Assembly (NCBI GenBank): GCA_965116765.1
Contig: OZ220718.1
Span: 1,240,001-1,304,000 of the forward strand
Direction: 5' to 3'
Length of the DNA: 64,000 nucleotides
Origin: JAJEEA01 sp965116765
Lineage (GTDB): Bacteria; Acidobacteriota; Vicinamibacteria; Vicinamibacterales; UBA8438
The notes beneath the pieces are model-generated. The model saw nothing but the letters and a program-made list of their open reading frames with translations, was not told the DNA's origin and did not search any database. Below are positions 19,708 to 27,373 of this stretch, piece by piece. Position 1 is the stretch's first letter, and the number at the start of each line of letters is the position of its first letter. A program made the position numbers and the translations under genes.

Positions 19708-19875
19708 ATGCATCTCTGGATCAAAGAATCTGACTACGAGTTCCTTCGACGTTTTGCCGAGGATCACGACCTGAGCCTCAGTGCCGCGATTCGCCGGCTG
19801 ATACGCGAAAAGAGTCGTCAGGCTGGCGCGACTGTGGGTTCCGCGGAAAATGAAGACCGAATCAGGGGCTCCTGA
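19708..19875 (+). CDS. Small ribbon-helix-helix-like protein (putative antitoxin or regulator)
   Basis: A 55-residue protein. MHLWIKESDYEFLRRFAED is followed by HDLSLSAAIRRLIREKSRQ, the pattern of a CopG/Arc-type ribbon-helix-helix: a short strand, helix A, a turn with L-S, and helix B with an I-R-x-L core. It would bind DNA as a dimer. No toxin gene is adjacent, so it may be an orphan antitoxin or a regulator within the island. The start at 19708 is the first ATG with RHH-like sequence; a longer open frame goes back to 19504 but looks unlike protein. No good ribosome site is present. Confidence is moderate at best. Confidence 0.45.
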   Translation: MHLWIKESDYEFLRRFAEDHDLSLSAAIRRLIREKSRQAGATVGSAENEDRIRGS

Positions 19876-20209
19876 CTGACCACCGATCCCGCCCACGGCG
19901 AGCCTCGGCGGAGCGTACCGACGGTCGTCGGTCAACGAGCACTGTTCGATCGGACCACGCGGAGTTCAGCATGGTCCGGCCTGGCCCAGCCAGGGGAGTC
20001 CTTCCGCATTGCCGCTACCAGCACTCGCCGAGGCTCACGTCTTGGGAGTACCCGTTCGGCGCCCAGCCGGTTCGGGCGATACCGGCGGTCGGGAGCGTCG
20101 TCCACGCAGCAGTGGTCGCTTGGGGGTATGGCGGTGCCGGCGGTGCTGATTGACGCGCGCAGCTCGTTCGAGGCCGCTTGTCGTAGTCTGGAGGCACCCG
20201 GGCCGGCGG
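19876..20209. other. 334-bp region without a gene
   Basis: Between the RHH-like gene and the stop codon of the permease. I see no coding frame, promoter or clear repeat. Confidence 0.35.
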
Positions 20210-22569
20210 TCAGCCGGTCTTCATCGCTTCGCTCGGATCGACCGCACCGGCCCGCCACGCTGGTACCGCCGCCGCCAGCAGTGAGGCGGCGGCCACGGCG
20301 ACTCCGGCCGCCGCAATTGTCTCGATGGTCTCCGTCGCGTTTCGGCCCGCCATCTCCCCGACCCACGCACCGATCAGGTGCGCGGCCAGTGCGCCGACGC
20401 TGACACCGGCGGCGGTGTCCCACAAGCTCTCCCGGAACGCCGACCCCGCGATTCGGGCCCGGTCCGCTCCGAGCGCCGCCCGCACCGCGTACTCGCGCCG
20501 TCTCTGGCGCGTTCGGTGGGCGGCGCCCCCGTAGAGGCTCACCGCCGTCGAGAGCAACGCCATCAGGGCCAGCGCCTGCCCGGCCCTCGTCAAGAGCGTC
20601 GGCACCGCCGTCAACTCGAGCGGCAGTTCGCCCGACACCGCCGTTTCGCCGACGGCGATTCCCGGATCCACGGCTGCCACGGCCGCCGCGATTTCCCGTG
20701 CGTCCGCCAGATCGTCGCCTGGTCCGTCCGCCAGGATGTACACCCCAGGCGTCGCGAACTGCGAGAGCGCGAAGTACAGCGTGTCGCCGGCGGGCTCGTT
20801 GGGGTCCCGGTACCGCACGTTGCCGACTACGCCCGCCACGCGCCGGTACGATCCATCGAGCATGCGGCCGGCGGCGTTCCCTTCCGGGAAGAATCGACGC
20901 GCCGCTCTCTCGCTCAGTATCGTCACCGGTTCGGTGTCGGCGCGGTCGCGTTCGTCGAAGACGCGTCCCTCGATGAGCGGTATCCCGAGGATTTCGAAGT
21001 ACTCCGGTCCAGCCGCGACTAGCGACAGGACGTGCTGCTCCTCCTGGCCGGTGCGCGGATCGACACGCTCGAACCCGAAACCGCCCAGCAACTTGTCGGG
21101 AGGCATCCCGAAGCTGGCGCTGGCCTGCTCGATCCCCGGAATGCCCGCCACCTCTTCGACAATTCGTTCCACCAGCCGGGTTTGCGCGCCCTCGGAGCCG
21201 TCCAGGCGCGCCCGCAGGTCTATGAACGTGCCCGTGACGCGCTCGTTGGCGAACCCCAGGTCCAGCTCGCGCAGCCGCTCCAGTTCGCTGTTCACCCGTA
21301 GCGCGGCGTCGGCCAGCACCACGGCTATCGCGGCCTGCACCATCGCCCCCCCGCGCGTCAAGGCCTGCTTCTGCCCCCCCGTCCGCTGATCGGGTGCGCC
21401 CGTTCCCCGGCCTCTGAGCGCGCTCGCGGTCAACGCCCCAAGCCCGGTTCCGGCTGTCCAGATCGCGACAGCCGCGGCTGCGACGGCCGCGGCCGCGGCT
21501 GGAAGCGTATCTGCCGTAACGGTCGTTCCACCCGGTACCAGCCCCGCGAGGAACGGGGTTGTCCACGCCCACAGCAGCAGACCCACTGCGGCACCCACCG
21601 TCGCCGGGAGTGCGGCCTCGGTCAGTGCTTCGCCGGTCCGCCGACCACGGGTTCTCCCGAGGGCCCACCGGGTCGTGTCCTCGACAGCCCGGCCGCCGTC
21701 CCGCAGGCTCGTCAGGCTCGCCAAGCTCAGTCCGGCCGTCCCGATGATCAGCCCTACGGCGGCGGCGATGGCCCACAGTGGAGCCCGCAACGGCTCGTCG
21801 CGCCCTTCCGTGAGGCGCGTCAGCCTGACGGTGATCCCACCGTTCGCGTCGGGGTAGTCGGCGGCGAGGGAGTCCGCCACGCGTTGGGCCTCTGCTTGGG
21901 CGCGCTCGAAACTCTGGCCGGCAGCCACCCGGGCGACCATCGTGTACTGTCGCTCCGTTCTCGCTTCGCGCTGCCCGTCTCGCGGCACCGGCACCCACAG
22001 GCTGTGGCTGCCTCCCGTGAAGCGGAACCCGGGGGGGGCTACGCCCGACACCGTTCTCGTCTCATCGTCGATCCGTATCGTGCGGCCCACGACGTTGGGG
22101 CTTCCGCCGAAGGCGTCCCGCCACAGGTCGGACCCAATGGCGACTTCTCCTTCGCCGACTTCCGGCGCCCGGCCCGCGGCCATGGGGACGCGGAGCACCC
22201 GGAAGAAGTCGTCGCCTATTGTCTGGCCGTCGATCAGCCGATTGCCGTCTCCCCAGTCGGCCAGTCGGCCGTAAAGTACCGTCTGGCGGCTATGCTGACG
22301 CTTGAGAACACCCTCGTTCTTTCGCGCCACTCGCCCAGCTCCCGGGCGGAGCTCCCTACCGTCTCCGCATCATCGTTCGCCGAGCCCCGCCGCCGGGGCT
22401 CGATGAGCACGGCGGGCTCGCGCCGGTCGTTCCATGCCGGACCGATCACCGTGCCGTAGAGCATCGTCCACGCGGTGGCGGCCGCAGCGGTCGTCACTGC
22501 CGTGACCAGCGCCGCCGTGATGGAATAGGCCGCGTTCCGGACCGATGCCCGTATCGCTTGGCGCCACAT
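20210..22569 (-). pseudogene. FtsX/MacB-type ABC transporter permease (ADOP-like), frameshifted by an 8-bp duplication
   Basis: Two frames together encode about 783 residues. The N-terminal part (22569 down to about 22258) reads MWRQAIRASVRNAAYSITAAL, a first membrane segment, and ends ARRYFTADW. The rest continues in another frame as GDGNRLIDGQTIGDDFFRVLRV with a MacB-PCD periplasmic domain, then FtsX segments, a second PCD domain and a final membrane bundle ending PSEAMKTG. Two copies of an 8-bp unit (CAGTCGGC on the plus strand) lie at the junction, 22254-22269. Removing one restores a single frame YFTADW-GDGNRL. Such permeases export peptides or lipoproteins with a separate ATPase, which is not found here. 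Position directly downstream of the RiPP genes suggests it exported their product, but the frameshift would now disable it. Confidence 0.8.
22254..22269 (-). repeat. 8-bp tandem duplication that breaks the permease frame
   Basis: CAGTCGGC at 22254-22261 is repeated immediately at 22262-22269. Deleting one copy joins the two permease frames exactly, so the duplication is the cause of the frameshift. Slippage could reverse it. Confidence 0.8.
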
Positions 22570-22836
22570 CGGGTTCTCGTCTCCTGGACTTCGGTACCGA
22601 TTCCGCCTCGGTCCTTCGCACCACTCCGAACATCTGCGGTCTTTCCGCCCAGCGTTCTCGTCCGCGCCCGGGCGTCGATTCTCCGCCATCGTTGAAATCG
22701 TCGTCAACTACTACCATTGCCCGTAGGGTTGGGAATACTGCGGGTCGGCCGGTCGCCGTCGGGGCAATTGTGGGTGGCGGTGATGGCGCCCCTAACCGCT
22801 GTACTTGCCGTTTCTTTAGCTGGCCCAAGACCCAGC

Positions 22837-22862
22837 GGGCCGGCGGCGCTCGCCACCGGCCC
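22837..22862 (-). terminator. Hairpin after the radical SAM gene
   Basis: GGGCCGG (22837-22843) and CCGGCCC (22856-22862) form a 7-bp stem with a 12-nt loop, 60 bases past the stop of the radical SAM gene. There is no U-run. The whole 22570-22922 gap holds no gene that I can support; this is its only clear structure. Confidence 0.3.
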
Positions 22863-22922
22863 CTTCGCACGGGCGTTGTGTCGGTCGAGCCGCGGCCGAA
22901 CGCGGGTGCCGCGTTTCGCTGG

Positions 22923-24482
22923 TCAGGCGGTAGGCTGCATGGCCCAGATCTTGCGGCCGTCCGGAGCAATTGCCGCCGTAGGCGCCCCGCAGCCCTCCGT
23001 GACGGCGGGTTCGCTCGCCCCGCCCTGCCGCGTGTCCTCTGGGTTCGGTGGCAGCGGCCGTACGGCTCCCGTGTGATTGAACTCGATGGCGTGGCGCCAC
23101 AGCCCGCGCTGGTACGCGCATCCGGCCGGGTTCAGCTTGTTGTGGACGTCGAGGGCGTTGTAGACGCACCCGCCTTGACAGATGCCGATGACCGAGCACC
23201 CCTTGCAGGCCGTCTTCAGCATCTCCAACCGATCCGTGATGTACTGACGCGCCGCGTGCCAGATCGCGGGATCGTCGATGTCCTCATCGATCTGGGCCAT
23301 CGGCACCGCCGCCGGGGACGAGAACGAGCACAGGTGCGATGCCTGCATCGAGTCCATGTTCACGACGATGCTCCGCAGCTTCCCGGTGCCGCTCAAGCCT
23401 CCGCAGTTCGGTCGGAAACCGGCCGACGACCCCCCGGTTCCGGCCCGTTCCACGGCTATCTCGAACTGGCTCTGCGTCAGAGACATCCCACTCTCCTGGC
23501 TCTTCACTGCCAGCGACGCCTCCCACCAGGCGGCTTCGACGCCTCGTGCGGGTTCTCGGCGGTCCAGCACGTTCGGCGCGAGCCGCGCCCCCTTGAAGCC
23601 GCGGTGGACCATGTCGAAGAACTTCTCTTCGTCGAACTCCATCAGGTTCTGGATCGTGCCCTGGTAGCTGACGAGGGGCGCCGCGCTGGCGGCGTTGTAG
23701 TTCTCGATGCCCGCCATCACCTTCTCGAAGCTCGGCGCCCCGCCGTGGTGGACCCGCGACTCGTCGTGGAGTTCCTCGTAGCCGTCGATGCTCACCGAAA
23801 TCGTGACCCCGTGTTCGGCCAACCCCTCCGCGATCTCCTTGGTGAGCAGGGTCGCATTGGTGTTCATCTCGGCGTCGACGGTGATCTCCGGATACTCGGC
23901 TCGAAGGTGCTCCAGCACCCGCTTCACCGTGTTCCACCGGAGCAGGATTTCCCCGCCGTTGAAGTGGACCCTGGTCTTCGTCCGTCCGGCCTTCCGGGCG
24001 CGGGCCATGAACTGATCGACGACCCTCAGCACCGCCTCCTCCCGTGCGTCGCCCCGGGCGGCGTTTCGTTTGGCCTCCTCGCGTGCGTCGTCTCCGAAGT
24101 ACGAGACGCAGTAGCTGCAGCCAAGGTTGCAGCCGCTGTTCACTAGCGAGAGGCTTTCGTACGGCAGTTCGTCGTCGTAAAACCGTCGGGTCTCAGCGTC
24201 CATATTCTCGACGTATTCGCGGGCGCTACGGAAGAAATCCGCCTCGGCCCGGTCGTCGTCACCGGTGTAAACGATGCGCCGGTCGCGGAGTTCGGCGAGG
24301 CTCTCGGCGGGCCACTCCTCCTCGTTTTCCGGCAGCGTCTTCAGCCTGTCTAGCACTTCCTTCGGGACGACCGTCACCTGCGGAAAGAAAGTGTTCCAGA
24401 CAGCGAACTGTCCGTCGGCGAACTCATGCTCGGCGACATGTTTGGAGAAGCGGTGCGATGGGGCGGACGGTGCGGTGGTCAT
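22923..24482 (-). CDS. Radical SAM/SPASM peptide maturase of a RiPP cluster
   Basis: A 519-residue radical SAM enzyme. The [4Fe-4S] motif is CNLGCSYC (C118, C122, C125). GGE-type SAM contacts appear in RVHFNGGEILL, and the barrel continues through VDAEMNTNATLLTKEI and ISVSIDGYEELHDESR. The C-terminal SPASM domain has C360, C385, then C426-x2-C429-x5-C435-x3-C439 and C455, matching the CX2CX5CX3C-gap-C consensus for two auxiliary clusters. The N-terminal 110 residues look like a leader-binding segment (AVWNTFFPQVTVVPKEVLDRL). Enzymes of this kind install thioether or other crosslinks in ribosomal peptides. The gene lies 87 bp after a Cys-rich precursor and the C39-like peptidase, in the same direction. 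A sactipeptide- or ranthipeptide-type thioether is the likely product; this is inference from the Cys-rich core. Confidence 0.88.
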   Translation of the reverse strand: MTTAPSAPSHRFSKHVAEHEFADGQFAVWNTFFPQVTVVPKEVLDRLKTLPENEEEWPAESLAELRDRRIVYTGDDDRAEADFFRSAREYVENMDAETRRFYDDELPYESLSLVNSGCNLGCSYCVSYFGDDAREEAKRNAARGDAREEAVLRVVDQFMARARKAGRTKTRVHFNGGEILLRWNTVKRVLEHLRAEYPEITVDAEMNTNATLLTKEIAEGLAEHGVTISVSIDGYEELHDESRVHHGGAPSFEKVMAGIENYNAASAAPLVSYQGTIQNLMEFDEEKFFDMVHRGFKGARLAPNVLDRREPARGVEAAWWEASLAVKSQESGMSLTQSQFEIAVERAGTGGSSAGFRPNCGGLSGTGKLRSIVVNMDSMQASHLCSFSSPAAVPMAQIDEDIDDPAIWHAARQYITDRLEMLKTACKGCSVIGICQGGCVYNALDVHNKLNPAGCAYQRGLWRHAIEFNHTGAVRPLPPNPEDTRQGGASEPAVTEGCGAPTAAIAPDGRKIWAMQPTA

Positions 24483-24499
24483 GGGGATGCCTCGGCTCG

Positions 24500-24534
24500 G
24501 CGACCCGACCGCCCTGCAAGATCGGCCGGGTCGC
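24500..24534 (-). terminator. Hairpin between precursor and maturase genes, possible attenuator
   Basis: GCGACCCG (24500-24507) pairs perfectly with CGGGTCGC (24527-24534), and the stem extends inward with one bulge. It sits in the 87-bp gap between precursor stop and radical SAM start. In RiPP operons such partial terminators often keep maturase expression below that of the precursor. Confidence 0.45.
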
Positions 24535-24569
24535 GTGTTGGTGTCACGGGTAATCGAGAGCCGCCCCGC

Positions 24570-24764
24570 TCAGCACATCTCCCCTACCGGCTGCGCGCAG
24601 ATGCAGAAGCATCCGCCCTCTTTGGTGGGGGAGTCGCTGCTGGTGTTTCCCGGTAACGGGTCGCCGGCCTTGATCACCTTGAGCTCCCGCCGGCCGAGCG
24701 GGCGGATGCCGAGTTTGTCTTCGGCGCGTTTACCCTCCTCGGTGTGTCTCCTGCGGTCGTCCAT
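24570..24764 (-). CDS. RiPP precursor peptide with Gly-Gly site and 4-Cys core
   Basis: A 64-residue peptide. The leader (1-51) is charged and ends in KEGG; the remaining 13 residues CFCICAQPVGEMC contain four cysteines (C52, C54, C56, C64). The leader contains RELKVIKAGDPLPGN, possibly the recognition segment for the maturase. A strong ribosome site (AAGGAG, 9 nt upstream) supports the ATG at 24764. The gene lies between a C39-like peptidase and a radical SAM/SPASM enzyme, all on the minus strand, so cleavage after Gly-Gly and thioether crosslinking of the Cys residues are the natural predictions. A small metal-binding protein is the alternative, but the context and the double glycine make a modified peptide much more likely. 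I do not recognise a described family. Confidence 0.8.
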   Translation of the reverse strand: MDDRRRHTEEGKRAEDKLGIRPLGRRELKVIKAGDPLPGNTSSDSPTKEGGCFCICAQPVGEMC

Positions 24765-24799
24765 CTCGTCTCTCTCCTTCCGTATGTGCCTCAGTGTCT

Positions 24800-25357
24800 T
24801 CAGTCCGGAACCCCTTGTTCCGGTCGGTGGTCGGCGCCCGGCCTACCTCCTGGGCCACGACGGCGTTCTTGGAACACGACGGCGATTCCATCCCAACCCC
24901 GGTCGAATGTCCGCCTATCCACCCGCTTGATCCGGCCCTCTCCGGGGTCGCTCATCACCACCTCTCGTTCATCGGCGGTGAATACCACCATATAGTGGGA
25001 GAGGGTGCCGTCGGGCGGCGGCTGGTCGTACCGGATCAGCGCGATCAAGGGCGTGCGGCACGCTTCAATTCGCTGGTCCGGCACGCGCCCGGCGACCGCG
25101 CGCAGTCCGATACGCCGCGCTGTCCGGCGGAGATCCCACAGGCTCATCTCGCGGCGGGCGAGCGCGTCGCGGTCGCTCAGTCTCTCCAGCGTGAGGCCGT
25201 GAACTCGTGCGATCGTCTCAAGTGCTGCGTACCCACACCCGAGGCGGTACGTCTGGATCGGGGTGGGTTCAGCCCCCTCTACCAGGGATCCGCCCCATCC
25301 TCTTCGTTCGGCTCCGCTTCCGACATCTCTGTCGGCCGGCTCGTCGCTTCTTGCCAC
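24800..25357 (-). CDS. Stand-alone C39-type (bacteriocin-processing-like) cysteine peptidase
   Basis: A papain-like peptidase domain: PIQTYRLGCGYAALETIARVHG carries the Q...C pair and LSHYMVVF the catalytic His. MSDPGEG provides the Asp, and DRRTFDRGWDGIAVVF is the typical C39 ending (FxxxWxGxxxxF). In the family this domain cleaves leader peptides after Gly-Gly and is usually fused to an ABC exporter; here it is free. The precursor 35 bp downstream has a matching Gly-Gly. The start is uncertain: the frame has only TTG 25363 or GTG 25357 before the domain. Its first 30 residues look unlike protein, because that stretch is better coded in an overlapping frame (25279-25395). Either two overlapping genes or a frameshift is possible. 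Confidence 0.75.
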   Translation of the reverse strand: MARSDEPADRDVGSGAERRGWGGSLVEGAEPTPIQTYRLGCGYAALETIARVHGLTLERLSDRDALARREMSLWDLRRTARRIGLRAVAGRVPDQRIEACRTPLIALIRYDQPPPDGTLSHYMVVFTADEREVVMSDPGEGRIKRVDRRTFDRGWDGIAVVFQERRRGPGGRPGADHRPEQGVPD

Positions 25358-25395
25358 ACCCAAGGGTCAGTCTCCCAGGAATGCGCGTCGCTCAT
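25279..25395 (-). CDS. 38-aa acidic peptide, first frame of the RiPP transcript (or peptidase N-terminus)
   Basis: An ATG at 25395 with GAGGG at a 9-nt distance opens a frame reading MSDAHSWETDPWVWQEA and ending NEEDGADPW, 38 residues, acidic and Trp-rich. It overlaps the apparent N-terminus of the C39 peptidase in another frame. It is either a separate small protein coupled to the peptidase or the true N-terminus of the peptidase separated by a one-base shift near 25279. Confidence 0.4.
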   Translation of the reverse strand: MSDAHSWETDPWVWQEATSRPTEMSEAEPNEEDGADPW

Positions 25396-25536
25396 CGCGC
25401 GGCGCCCTCGAATCCCATGGACCAGCCAGGTTTGGCCAGATCTACACTGCTCCACTACTGCATGCGTTTGGCCCAACGTCGTGCTGGCTACTAGGCGCCC
25501 GTGAGCTGTTCCTAGTCGAGCCGGCGCGGTCAAAGC

Positions 25537-25565
25537 AAACTAGTTGGAGTCTCACCGCTTGTCAA
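25537..25565 (-). promoter_or_regulatory. Promoter of the RiPP operon: TTGACA-17-TAGTTT
   Basis: On the minus strand a perfect -35 box TTGACA (25565-25560) is followed by a 17-bp spacer and TAGTTT (25542-25537). Transcription would begin near 25530, about 135 nt before the first ATG at 25395, and run through the peptidase, precursor and maturase genes. The perfect -35 contrasts with the weak -35s elsewhere in the window. Confidence 0.55.
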
Positions 25566-25573
25566 TGGGTGGA

Positions 25574-25588
25574 GTACCATAGTGGTAC
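25574..25588. promoter_or_regulatory. Palindromic operator GTACCA-TAG-TGGTAC upstream of the RiPP promoter
   Basis: A perfect 6-bp inverted repeat with a 3-bp centre lies 8 bp upstream of the TTGACA box. The size and position suit a dimeric activator or repressor. The RHH-like protein at 19708 is a possible but unproven binder. Confidence 0.45.
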
Positions 25589-25846
25589 ACAAATAGCGGG
25601 ATGACCTGGTCGCCGGCCTCGTGGACCGCCAGCGGCCCGGGTACTTGTCGTCGCCCCCTCCCCACTCGTGCTCGATCGCAGGGAAACCGTCTCAACCTGG
25701 AGGCTGAGTTGACCAGCGAGAAGGCGCTCACCGATTTACGGGACGCGACGGCACTGATCGACCGGCACACAGCCGTGCAGCGGATCGACCTGCGCTCTTC
25801 GCCATGCTCGTGAGCAGCCTCCCCTACGCGATGCGACGCCCAGGGT

Positions 25847-25890
25847 CAAGTTCAGGCCGTTGTCGAGGCGGAAGCCCACGTCGATCTCGG
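25847..25890 (-). pseudogene. Fragment of an outer-membrane beta-barrel protein
   Basis: Minus-strand translation gives PEIDVGFRLDNGLNLTLGV, typical of a beta-barrel strand pair of a TonB receptor or porin; both sides are non-coding. The rest of 25396-26292 has no intact gene apart from this and the M16 remnant that follows. Confidence 0.45.
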
Positions 25891-26110
25891 GCCCGCGTCC
25901 GGCGACTTCGACCACAGCGCACTGCCGCCGTCCGGCGACAACCCGGCCGTCACCCTGCCGCGCATCTGGCGCGCCGAGCTGGCCAACGGGGTGCGCGCGC
26001 TCGGCGCCCGCACGCCGAGACACCGACCATCGCCATCAGCCTCCGCATCGACACGGGTCAGGGCGACGAGGACTCGACGAGACTGGGCCTCGCCGGCCTC
26101 AGCACCGGTT
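25890..26110 (+). pseudogene. Decayed fragment of an M16 peptidase paralogue
   Basis: The translation SGDFDHSALPPSGDNPAV and TLPRIWRAELANGVRALGAR, followed after a one-base loss by IAISLRIDTGQ-like sequence, matches the second half of the M16 peptidase at 16241-19165 (FDRSVMPPAGDNPALTLPRIW, then TTAISLRIDAGQRDEGLDQLGLA). Only about 70 codons remain, without start or stop. It is in the same orientation as the intact gene 8 kb away. Confidence 0.8.
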
Positions 26111-26292
26111 TGCTACGAGCTCACCGTCGGGCTGCGGCGTGAACTCCGCGACCAAGCCCGCCGTGCTCCCAGTCGGCCCGAGAATGTTGCGCCCCGCACG
26201 AGCAGGCCAGCCCGTCAGAGGCGTGGAGGTTGCAGAAACCGGCATCGGCGACCCAAGCGAGATCCGGCGGGCCGCGCCGGCTCGAGATTGCC

Positions 26293-26757
26293 TCACTCCG
26301 GTCGCAGGCGGGCCAGAAACCGATCGAGGTCCCGCGCGAAAGCGCGTCGCAGAGTGCCAGCCCCGGCCGCCAGGCGACGGACCTTGTCCGGATCGAGGTC
26401 GGCCGAGTACGCATGGCGGAACAGGTGGCGGAACCGCCGCAGCTCGTCGAGGTCGGCGGCGGTCGATTCCGACAGCAGCGCCGGGCGGACGCCGGGGATG
26501 TTCAGCTGCATGCGCTTGAGGAGACCGGCGTGGTAGTTGGCGGCCGCGACGCGGTTCTCGAAGAACCGCGCCACCACCTCGAACACCTGCTCAAAGGCGC
26601 CGTAGAGGTTGTGCAACTGGTATCCCAGGCTGTCGACTTCCTCGGGGCGCTCGTCGAACGCTTTGCGGCGCGCCTCGACGCGGTCCGCGATGCGGTCCAC
26701 GTCCACGAGCCGCGCCCGCAACTCCGCCTCCAGGACGGCGAACGCTCCCGCGTCCAT
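26293..26757 (-). CDS. HepT-like toxin of a MntA-HepT pair
   Basis: A 154-residue all-helical HEPN/HepT-family protein. The conserved ribonuclease motif region is RRFRHLFRHAYSADLDPDKV, corresponding to the Rx4HxY signature. The N-terminal LGYQLHNLYGAFEQVFEVVARFFENRV is the usual helix pair preceding it. HepT toxins cleave RNA and are silenced by AMPylation of the HepT tyrosine by the partner nucleotidyltransferase. The partner gene lies 4 bp upstream on the same strand (26762-27157). Length is within family range. Role in the island: stabilisation or phage defence. Confidence 0.78.
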   Translation of the reverse strand: MDAGAFAVLEAELRARLVDVDRIADRVEARRKAFDERPEEVDSLGYQLHNLYGAFEQVFEVVARFFENRVAAANYHAGLLKRMQLNIPGVRPALLSESTAADLDELRRFRHLFRHAYSADLDPDKVRRLAAGAGTLRRAFARDLDRFLARLRPE

Positions 26758-26761
26758 CGCG

Positions 26762-27157
26762 TCAGTACACCTTGATCCCGAACCGGGTGACCGACTCCGG
26801 GAGCGGATGCCGGTCGAGGTCGATGACGTCGACGACCCGGCCGGTCGCGTCCTCGATCGCCTTCATGACGTCGAGCACCGCGTGCGAGCAGCCCCCCACC
26901 GCCACGTCGACGTCGGCGCCCTCCCGCCAGCGGTCGGCCGACCGCACCGAGCCGACGACGTAGGCGCTCCGCACGCCGAACCGGTCGCGCAACGCCAGCA
27001 GGGCCCGCTCGACCCGCGGGCGCAACTCGGCCTGCTCGCCGGCCAGCCTCCGCCGCCGCGCCCGCAGCGCCCGGTCGAGGACGCTGGTGTCGTAGCGGCG
27101 CCCGTCCTCCGGCCTGCTCCCGTCGCCGCAACCGGACCCCGACGGCACGGTCTTCAC
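26762..27157 (-). CDS. MntA-like nucleotidyltransferase antitoxin
   Basis: A small nucleotidyltransferase of about 131 residues. The motif GSVRSADRWREGADVDVAV corresponds to GSxR...D-x-D of minimal nucleotidyltransferases, with both metal aspartates. It would AMPylate and neutralise HepT, whose gene begins 4 bp after its stop. The start is probably the GTG at 27157: a -10 box TATGAT at 27170-27165 overlaps the in-frame ATG codons at 27169 and 27166, and the GTG lies 7 nt beyond it, fitting the leaderless pattern of this genome. The first 60 residues are Arg-rich helices (LRARRRRLAGEQAEL). Confidence 0.75.
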   Translation of the reverse strand: MKTVPSGSGCGDGSRPEDGRRYDTSVLDRALRARRRRLAGEQAELRPRVERALLALRDRFGVRSAYVVGSVRSADRWREGADVDVAVGGCSHAVLDVMKAIEDATGRVVDVIDLDRHPLPESVTRFGIKVY

Positions 27158-27164
27158 GAGCGCC

Positions 27165-27170
27165 ATCATA
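27165..27170 (-). promoter_or_regulatory. -10 box TATGAT of the mntA-hepT pair
   Basis: TATGAT on the minus strand, 7 nt before GTG 27157. It overlaps two in-frame ATG codons that would otherwise be taken as starts. No ribosome site is visible. Confidence 0.45.
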
Positions 27171-27373
27171 CAACCGGTGCGGGAGACTACGCCCGGATGC
27201 AGTGCCGGCGTGGGTTGGGGGCGAGGACCTGGCCGGCGCCGTCCTGGAGCCGGGTGCCCGCCGCCGTGTCGCCGACTCTTGCCGAGGACCACCGGAAGCG
27301 CACCCCCGCCCGTGGTCCCCCCTCCGACACGTGCCGTCCTCGAGCCGGACGCCCCACCGGCCGCCCACCCGTG

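Noticed and set aside
24570..24764. Small zinc-ribbon or metallothionein-like protein instead of a RiPP precursor
   Set aside because: Cysteines are confined to the last 13 residues after Gly-Gly, and the gene lies between a C39-like peptidase and a SPASM enzyme.
25552..25770. 72-codon minus-strand frame upstream of the RiPP promoter
   Set aside because: No ribosome site, no family resemblance, and it runs through the promoter and operator.
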